The position numbers were made by a program, and so were the translations under genes. The notes under the pieces are model-generated. The model ran no database searches. It worked only from the letters and a program-made list of their open reading frames with translations, and was not told the DNA's origin. From Azospirillum sp. 51_20 (GTDB lineage Bacteria; Pseudomonadota; Alphaproteobacteria; RF32; CAG-239), in contig MNTV01000036.1 of NCBI GenBank assembly GCA_001917175.1, positions 1-47,363 of the forward strand: 47,363 bases of DNA, read 5' to 3'. This document shows positions 42,417 through 47,363 of the stretch, one piece after another; position 1 is the first letter of the stretch; every line of letters starts with the position of its first letter.

Positions 42417-42723
42417 AGCTTGTTTTAACGACGATATTTTAAAGTCGGCATGTAGACATTTCTTCCCTGTTCCGCACCGTCCGTATCCTCTTTTGCGATC
42501 CCGACAGGGAGCTGCCGCCGGCCGTGTCGGCGTACGGGCGCCGTTCTTCCCGTTTTGCCGCAAAGAAAAACTGCTGCCGGGTTAATTCCGTCAAACCTGA
42601 ACAAAAGCGGAAACGAACGGAAGAGGGCGGTGTGTACATGCAATTTTGCCGTCGACAACCGCGGCCGGCCGTGATAAAGGTTATTGAAAGATAAACATCA
42701 AAAGTAAAGGCAGGGACAAACAC
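42417..42723. pseudogene. Intergenic segment, possibly a decayed start of a third paralog
   Basis: These 307 bases have no intact gene. Just after the stop of paralog A, 42424-42442 is identical over 19 bases (TTTAACGACGATATTTTAA) to codons 7-13 of paralog B at 42742-42760. Weaker resemblance to the paralog B 5' region seems to go on for some tens of bases, with CAT, CATTTC and CACC in the same order. An imperfect inverted repeat (GGAACGGGAAG / CTTCCCTGTTCC) also flanks 42400-42470. A remnant of a duplicated gene is possible but not proven. Confidence 0.35.
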
Positions 42724-44364
42724 ATGCGCGAAGAACCGTTGTTTAACGACGATATTTTAATTTCCATATACCGGCATTTCAATTTTTTCTTCACCTGGAG
42801 CGGTTTGATCGTATATGCGGCGATTGTGTTGGCCGTGCTGTTCCTAAACTGGCTGCTGGTGCGTTTTTTGTTTAAGCGGGAGAAGCTTTCCCTGCTGCCC
42901 GACGCAAGATATGCGTTTGTCGACGCGCCGGCGGCCAAATGGGGGGGGGTGACCGCGCTGGCGCTGTCTTTTGCCGCTTATGCCGCGGCAACTCTCACTC
43001 AGGAAAATACGCTGCTGAACAATTTTGACCTGATGAGCGTCAACGCGATAAAAAACATGTATTGGGGCAATTTGCCGATTGTTGATCCGATCCGTTTCAC
43101 GCCGTTATCCAATCTTGACCAGAATCTGGTTTACGCGGTTACCCGCAACTATGCCGTAATTGACTACTGGATCGTTTTCAAACAGTTTATATGCCTGTTT
43201 CTGCTTTATCGCTTTTTTTCCTTCATTCCGGTTGTCAGACGGTTGTTTCTGCTGGCCGTGATCAATTTTCTGCCGGCGGTGTTCGTCGTCAACAACATGA
43301 TCCATACCGAGCAGCTGATCCTCATTTTCGTTTTGCTCAGTTTTATGTTTCTTGACAAGTATGCCGCCACACAAAGGGCGTCGTATCTGCTGTGGTTTAC
43401 GGTTTTTGCCAACCTGGCCGTTTATACCAAGGAAACGGCGGTGCTGTTTTATGCGGGACTGCTCGGTTACATGATACTGCGGCGGGTGTTCTGCGGAGAA
43501 ATCGGGTTGGAATCTTTTCTTTCGCCGTTTAAGACGGTGGCACGGATGCCGGCGGAATATATGCTTTTTTGGACGTTGTTCATTTTTCTTACCTGTTATC
43601 TGCTGTTGCAGGATCCCCGGGTGGACGACGCCTATCTGCAAACTCACCATGCCGCTTTGCCGGTGGTCGTTGCCATTAACAAGTTGGTGCTGGGACTAAA
43701 CGTTCTGGCTTTGCTTTTGTGGTCGGTCAAGACTCTGCGGCGCAAAGAGGAGAAAAACAACCTATTGTGCGAGGGTGTGCTGCTGGGTTGTACTTTGGTG
43801 ACGGCCGTCGTTGTTTTCAAACTGCAGGTGGTGGTCATTCCGGATTATTACAAGACCTATTACCTTTATCTGCCGGCCGTGTTTTGCAGCGGTTATATTT
43901 TTTCCTTTTTCCGCCGTCGTTTGTGGCTGTGGGCACTGTTTTCGCCGATTGTCCTGTATGCCGGCTATGTCAATTACAACACCTACATGCGCGAGGAAGG
44001 AGAGGAGAGGCGCGGGGTGGCGGAGTTTATCGTTTCCCGGGCTGAAAACGAAGCCGTCAGCATCTATGTCTATTCGCAGGAAATGACGGCGCACAGATGG
44101 TGGAAGGTAACCGGCTGGGCGGCGGCGCTGAAATATCTTTATCCGGCCGGCGACATCGTGTTTAAAACGGCTTTGCGCTTTTCCGATTTCCATGTCGAAA
44201 ATGATATGGATTCTTACGAAGTCCGGGTAGCGCCGCCGGTTCCCGGCGATTATATACTGGTGCATAAGATTAATTCGCCGTCGTTTGAACCCGGAAAAAA
44301 TTACGTTCCGGTTTATGAAAACGAAGTTTATACGATTTATCGGACGGGAACTCAGGATGATTAG
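42724..44364 (+). CDS. Polytopic membrane protein, putative GT-C-type glycosyltransferase (paralog B)
   Basis: This encodes 546 residues with the same layout as the upstream 547-residue protein: about 10 membrane spans and a soluble C-terminal domain. Long matching blocks include LLYRFFSFIPVVRRLFLLAV, NLAVYTKET and SFLSPFKTVARMPAEY. Codons near 73-75 contain nine G residues in a row (42941-42949), an unusual homopolymer for this sequence that could cause frameshifts by slippage. The ribosome binding site is an AGGGAC-like sequence. The GtrA-like gene begins before its stop, so the two are coupled. The donor and acceptor sugars are unknown. Confidence 0.78.
   Translation: MREEPLFNDDILISIYRHFNFFFTWSGLIVYAAIVLAVLFLNWLLVRFLFKREKLSLLPDARYAFVDAPAAKWGGVTALALSFAAYAAATLTQENTLLNNFDLMSVNAIKNMYWGNLPIVDPIRFTPLSNLDQNLVYAVTRNYAVIDYWIVFKQFICLFLLYRFFSFIPVVRRLFLLAVINFLPAVFVVNNMIHTEQLILIFVLLSFMFLDKYAATQRASYLLWFTVFANLAVYTKETAVLFYAGLLGYMILRRVFCGEIGLESFLSPFKTVARMPAEYMLFWTLFIFLTCYLLLQDPRVDDAYLQTHHAALPVVVAINKLVLGLNVLALLLWSVKTLRRKEEKNNLLCEGVLLGCTLVTAVVVFKLQVVVIPDYYKTYYLYLPAVFCSGYIFSFFRRRLWLWALFSPIVLYAGYVNYNTYMREEGEERRGVAEFIVSRAENEAVSIYVYSQEMTAHRWWKVTGWAAALKYLYPAGDIVFKTALRFSDFHVENDMDSYEVRVAPPVPGDYILVHKINSPSFEPGKNYVPVYENEVYTIYRTGTQDD
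42941..42949 (+). repeat. G9 homopolymer tract inside paralog B
   Basis: Nine G residues lie in frame as AAA TGG GGG GGG GTG, near codon 75 of the 546-residue protein. Gain or loss of one G would shift the frame early in the gene. Confidence 0.9.
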
Positions 44365-44767
44365 ACTGTACCGCATGTTGGAAAACGTCTGGTTCGGTTG
44401 GCCGCAGAAGCTACGGTTTCTGCTGACGGGCGGTTTTAACACCGTATTCTCCTACGGGTTGTTCGTTCTGATGGTGGCGGCGATCGGCATACCATACAAA
44501 ATTGCGATTGCGGCCGGTTATATCATTTCGACCAACGTATCGATTTTTACCATGCGCTACTACGTTTTCCGCTCGAAGGGAAGTTTGAAAAAGGAATACG
44601 CCAAGGCCTGGGGCGTTTATCTTACCACCATGCTGATCAACTATGCGGCCATGTATGCGATGGTTGATCTCGGTGCGGTAAACGAACTCCTGGCGCAGGG
44701 CATTTACACGGTATTGATTACGGTTTTTACCTATCTGATGCACAAGTATTTCAGTTTTGCCAAATAA
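44357..44767 (+). CDS. GtrA-like membrane protein (polyprenyl-sugar flippase family)
   Basis: This encodes 136 residues with four membrane spans. LRFLLTGGFNTVFSYGLF, the later TNVSIFTMRYYVFRSKG and LITVFTYLMHKYFSF are typical of the GtrA/DPMS3-like family, thought to flip polyprenyl-phosphate sugars across the membrane. The ATG at 44357 overlaps the end of paralog B by 8 bases; a longer in-frame start at 44285 lies inside that gene. It would complete a GtrA-GtrB-transferase set with the genes at 38.7 and 40.8-44.4 kb. It is convergent with the sulfatase-type gene, 3 bases away. Confidence 0.9.
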   Translation: MIRLYRMLENVWFGWPQKLRFLLTGGFNTVFSYGLFVLMVAAIGIPYKIAIAAGYIISTNVSIFTMRYYVFRSKGSLKKEYAKAWGVYLTTMLINYAAMYAMVDLGAVNELLAQGIYTVLITVFTYLMHKYFSFAK

Positions 44768-44770
44768 GTT

Positions 44771-46171
44771 TCATTCGTAAAACCTCTTGTTCAATTCAAT
44801 CTCAAGCTTTTCGGCTCCGAAACGTTCTGTCAGGGTTGGGGTTGTTGACAGCAGGGATGTTCCGAGTCCGAAACCGTGTTTATTGATTTTTGCCCCGGAA
44901 AGCTCAAGCACCGTCGGCGCAATGTCGAGAGCCGAGTGCGGCTTGTGAATGCTGCCGCTTTGACTGCCGTTGACAACGATAAAAACGTTGTCCCGGTTTC
45001 CCGTAATATTTTCGGTAAAAGGGCAGGACATCATGAGGTGATCCCCGACGATTACGAACAGCGTGTTTTTATAAAAGCTCTGTTGCTCAGCCCAGTCAAG
45101 AAATTCCCGCAGCATTTTGTCCGCGCAAAAGACGGCGGTTTCCATACTGTCGTTTTTCTGAGGGCAGTGCGGTGAAGGCAAACCTTGCGGGAAATGGGTT
45201 TCGATCGTTTGCGCCAGAATAAAAAACGGTTGTCCGCGATGATGGCAGTTCAGTATTTTGTCTTTTAACGCGGTATACAAGTCATGGTCGGAGATGCCCC
45301 AGTCGTTGAGCGGATATTTCCGTTTGTAACGCGCAATAATTTTATCTCTGTCCAAATATTCTTTGAAACCGGCATTTTTGATAAAACTGTCAATATGTGC
45401 GAACTTTTTATCGCTTCCCAAGATAAAAACCGTTTGGTAACCGGCCTCGTTAAACGTGCCGACAATTGACGGATAAGGGGTCAGATAACGGTAATCATAG
45501 TCTTTGACCAGATTCAGTATGTCATGCATTTCGAGCGGCAGTCCGTATGTAAAAGCTACCGTTGCCGCCGCGGTATTTCCCAAGGGCTTCAACGTCGCCC
45601 GTCCGCTGAAGGACAAGTGTCGTTTTTGCAGTTTTTCAATGTTGGGAATCAGATTTTCTTCCTTATAGTTGTTAAAATCATATTCCATACTTTCAAGCAT
45701 GATAAAAACAACGTTTTTTTCCGCTTTTTTCAGAACCGGTTTGCTTCTTGTGCAATTTTGCCGCAAAATATCGGATTGCGGGAGAGATAAATAGTTTTTT
45801 GTCAATCGGTTCAAAACGTGGTCAGCCTGTTTTTGTTCCCGCGTCCGAAAATTTTTGTCTTCATGCAGCGTTCCCGGTAAAAAGACCGTTACGAAATCGG
45901 TGTACAGAACAAAACAGAACAGGGAAGATAAGAAAAACAAAACAATGAGGACAAGATGTTTTCTGCCGGCAAAATATATTAATCCGGACAGACCGGCAAA
46001 AGGCGGTATGGCGGTCGCAACGACGGGAAGTATGTTTTTGATGTACAAGACGTCTCCGGCGCTGAATAAGATAAGCCTTAACGACAGGTCGGAACGCGCA
46101 ATATAAAAAGTCAGCAGCAGAATGAAGGTTGTCAGAGCTGCCAGAAAGACAACGCAAAAGTTTCTGAACAT
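44771..46171 (-). CDS. LTA-synthase/sulfatase-type membrane enzyme
   Basis: This encodes 466 residues. Four hydrophobic segments occupy about the first 125 residues, followed by a periplasmic alkaline-phosphatase-fold domain. NVVFIMLESMEYDF holds the metal-binding Glu, and SGRATLKPLGNTAAATVAFTYGLPL contains the usual nucleophile region (Thr after GNT). GSDKKFAHIDSFIKNAGF, LAQTIETHFPQG and VIVGDHLMM (Asp-His metal site) follow. Such enzymes transfer phosphoglycerol or phosphoethanolamine to glycans or lipids. It is next to the gtr-like locus, so it may decorate the same surface polymer. A stable hairpin covers its ribosome binding site. Confidence 0.87.
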   Translation of the reverse strand: MFRNFCVVFLAALTTFILLLTFYIARSDLSLRLILFSAGDVLYIKNILPVVATAIPPFAGLSGLIYFAGRKHLVLIVLFFLSSLFCFVLYTDFVTVFLPGTLHEDKNFRTREQKQADHVLNRLTKNYLSLPQSDILRQNCTRSKPVLKKAEKNVVFIMLESMEYDFNNYKEENLIPNIEKLQKRHLSFSGRATLKPLGNTAAATVAFTYGLPLEMHDILNLVKDYDYRYLTPYPSIVGTFNEAGYQTVFILGSDKKFAHIDSFIKNAGFKEYLDRDKIIARYKRKYPLNDWGISDHDLYTALKDKILNCHHRGQPFFILAQTIETHFPQGLPSPHCPQKNDSMETAVFCADKMLREFLDWAEQQSFYKNTLFVIVGDHLMMSCPFTENITGNRDNVFIVVNGSQSGSIHKPHSALDIAPTVLELSGAKINKHGFGLGTSLLSTTPTLTERFGAEKLEIELNKRFYE

Positions 46172-46203
46172 TTTTCACCATAAAGGTTCGTTTACGGTGA
46201 AAA
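46172..46203 (-). promoter_or_regulatory. Hairpin covering the ribosome binding site of the sulfatase-type gene
   Basis: On the minus strand TTTTCACCGTAAA (46191-46203) pairs with TTTATGGTGAAAA (46172-46184) over 13 pairs, one of them G-U, around the loop CGAACC. The second arm contains the GGTGA ribosome binding site and touches the ATG. It should reduce translation unless opened. Confidence 0.7.
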
Positions 46204-46292
46204 TTATTTACGGCTTTGGCAAAAGCTTTCCTGTTGATATTCAGTTTTTTTCTTGTGTCCGAAGAAATAATGTCCTATAAGAAGGCTATCTA

Positions 46293-46328
46293 AAACAAAC
46301 GAACTTTTACGGTGACGAGTGTTCGTTT
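46293..46328 (-). terminator. Terminator-like hairpin after recG
   Basis: AAACGAAC and GTTCGTTT (46321-46328 and 46297-46304 read on the minus strand) pair around a 16-base loop and are followed by GTTTT. The loop contains TCACCGTAAA, also found in the next hairpin. Confidence 0.55.
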
Positions 46329-47363
46329 AGCCCGCAAGATAGGTTTTGACCGCGCCGTCGCGCTCAAACAGATAAAGCAGGGTGCGCAGCGCCTGTCCGC
46401 GCGGGCTTGCAAGGTCGGGATCGGCAGCTATGATCATCCGCGCGTCTTTGTTGGCGGTAATCAGCAGATTTTGGTGTTCGGGCATTTCTGCCAGCCGGAA
46501 CTGTTCGGCGCCGCTCTGGCGGGTGCCCAGAATTTCTCCGCCGCCGCGCAGTTTCAGGTCTTCTTCCGCAATCAAAAAGCCGTCTTCGGTATCGCGCATG
46601 ACGTTCAGCCGCGCGCGCGAGGTTTCGCCCAGCGGATAACCGTAAAGCAGAATGCAGACGGCAGGTTTGACCCCGCGTTTGACCCGTCCGCGCAGCTGAT
46701 GAAGCTGCGCCAGTCCGAAACGCTCGGCGTGTTCGACGATCATGACGGTGGCTTCCGGCACGTTGACGCCGACTTCGATTACGGTAGTGGCCACCAGCAG
46801 TTTGATTTCGCCGTTTTTGAAACGTTCCATCACGGCGTCTTTTTCCTTTTCTTTCATCTTGCCGTGTACCAGGCCGACTTTGTCGCCGAAAGTCTTTTGC
46901 AGAATTTCGAAACGGTTTTCGGCAGCCGCCAGATCGATTTTTTCCGACTCTTCGACCAGCGGGCAGACCCAGTAAACCCGTTCGTCGTTTTCCGTTTTGC
47001 GTTTGACGGCAGGAATGATTTCGTCGATTTTGGTAAGCGGCATTACTCTGGTGTCAACCGGTTTGCGCCCTTCGGGAAGCTGGTCGATTTTGGAATATTC
47101 CATGTCGCCGAAGGCGGTCAGAATCAGTGTCCGCGGGATAGGGGTGGCCGTCATCACCAGAACGTCGGCGCGGCTGCCTTTGTCCGAAAGGTTTAAACGC
47201 TGGTGGACGCCGAAGCGGTGCTGTTCGTCAATAATCACACAGGCCAGGTCGGCAAAAGTCACGTCTTCGACAAACAGGGCGTGGGTCCCGATCAGGATGT
47301 TGATTTTGCCCTCTTTCAATTCTTCCAGCAGCTGCGTTCTGGCTTTGCCTTTGATACGGCCGG
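46327..47363 (-). CDS. recG: ATP-dependent DNA helicase RecG (C-terminal part)
   Basis: The right edge of the window cuts the gene, leaving about 345 C-terminal residues; the frame stays open to the edge. RecG remodels stalled replication forks and Holliday junctions. Visible are part of the helicase core (IIDEQHRFGVHQR, the DEQH box; MTATPIPRTL; LVHGKMKEKEKDAVMERF; LVATTVIEVGVNVPEATVMIVEHAERFGLAQLHQLRGRVKRG) and the RecG-specific C-terminal part with EEDLKLRGGGEILGTRQSG. These match RecG rather than Mfd or PriA. The stop at 46327 overlaps a terminator stem. Confidence 0.96.
   Translation of the reverse strand, partial: GRIKGKARTQLLEELKEGKINILIGTHALFVEDVTFADLACVIIDEQHRFGVHQRLNLSDKGSRADVLVMTATPIPRTLILTAFGDMEYSKIDQLPEGRKPVDTRVMPLTKIDEIIPAVKRKTENDERVYWVCPLVEESEKIDLAAAENRFEILQKTFGDKVGLVHGKMKEKEKDAVMERFKNGEIKLLVATTVIEVGVNVPEATVMIVEHAERFGLAQLHQLRGRVKRGVKPAVCILLYGYPLGETSRARLNVMRDTEDGFLIAEEDLKLRGGGEILGTRQSGAEQFRLAEMPEHQNLLITANKDARMIIAADPDLASPRGQALRTLLYLFERDGAVKTYLAG

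Overview
The window looks like chromosomal DNA of a Gram-negative alphaproteobacterium of moderate GC. The strongest marker is a circularly permuted (two-piece) tmRNA gene on the minus strand. It is followed by an alpha-type SspB adaptor ending in the ClpX-tethering motif VVSIDAF, and by a small ribbon-helix-helix protein. The yqeY-dnaG-rpoD block and several good sigma-70 promoters with TTGCC-type -35 boxes agree with this. A host-associated (gut) lineage is possible but cannot be shown from sequence alone. No CRISPR array, rRNA operon, prophage or complete insertion sequence was seen.

Layout. 0-5 kb: two small secreted proteins, an alpha/beta hydrolase, and a large secreted protein with an HExxH metallopeptidase motif. 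4.6-5.7 kb: RHH protein, sspB and ssrA, the tagging and degradation module. 5.7-8.6 kb: folA-thyA-mazG-like thymidylate operon ending in a membrane protein. 8.6-10 kb: mostly non-coding, with hairpins and terminators that suggest small RNAs, and one orphan gene. 10-15.6 kb: polyprenol/diacylglycerol-kinase-like gene, alaS, tspO, map, radC. 15.7-16.1 kb: tRNA-Pro(TGG), whose 3' half plus terminator is repeated as an exact 64-bp direct repeat. 16.5-23.9 kb: surface-glycan operon that makes UDP-xylose (UXS), UDP-galactose (GalE) and UDP-galactofuranose (Glf) and encodes three glycosyltransferases. 24-27.7 kb: tRNA-Arg(TCT), SemiSWEET-type transporter, sugar MFS porter plus PfkB kinase, membrane protein. 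27.9-32.5 kb: trxB, a 55-residue cysteine-rich protein, greA, and a DUF3015/DUF4105 envelope pair. 32.7-37.3 kb: yqeY-dnaG-rpoD. 37.3-38.3 kb: gene-poor, purine-rich stretch. 38.3-46.2 kb: DUF1847 protein and a second glycan locus resembling a split gtr system: GtrB-like polyprenyl-phosphate glycosyltransferase, a family-2 glycosyltransferase, two paralogous polytopic proteins, a GtrA-like flippase, and an LTA-synthase/sulfatase-type membrane enzyme. The window ends inside recG.

How genes work together. ssrA and sspB act in one pathway (trans-translation, then ClpXP delivery). folA and thyA form the dTMP cycle and the MazG-like enzyme may clean the nucleotide pool. The two glycan loci probably build and modify cell-surface polysaccharide. 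A run of nine G residues inside one of the paralogous membrane genes could make part of that surface phase-variable. The least explained items are the tRNA-derived repeat and palindrome region, the RBS-covering hairpin before the sulfatase-type gene, the cysteine-rich small protein, and the putative RNAs near 9-10 kb.
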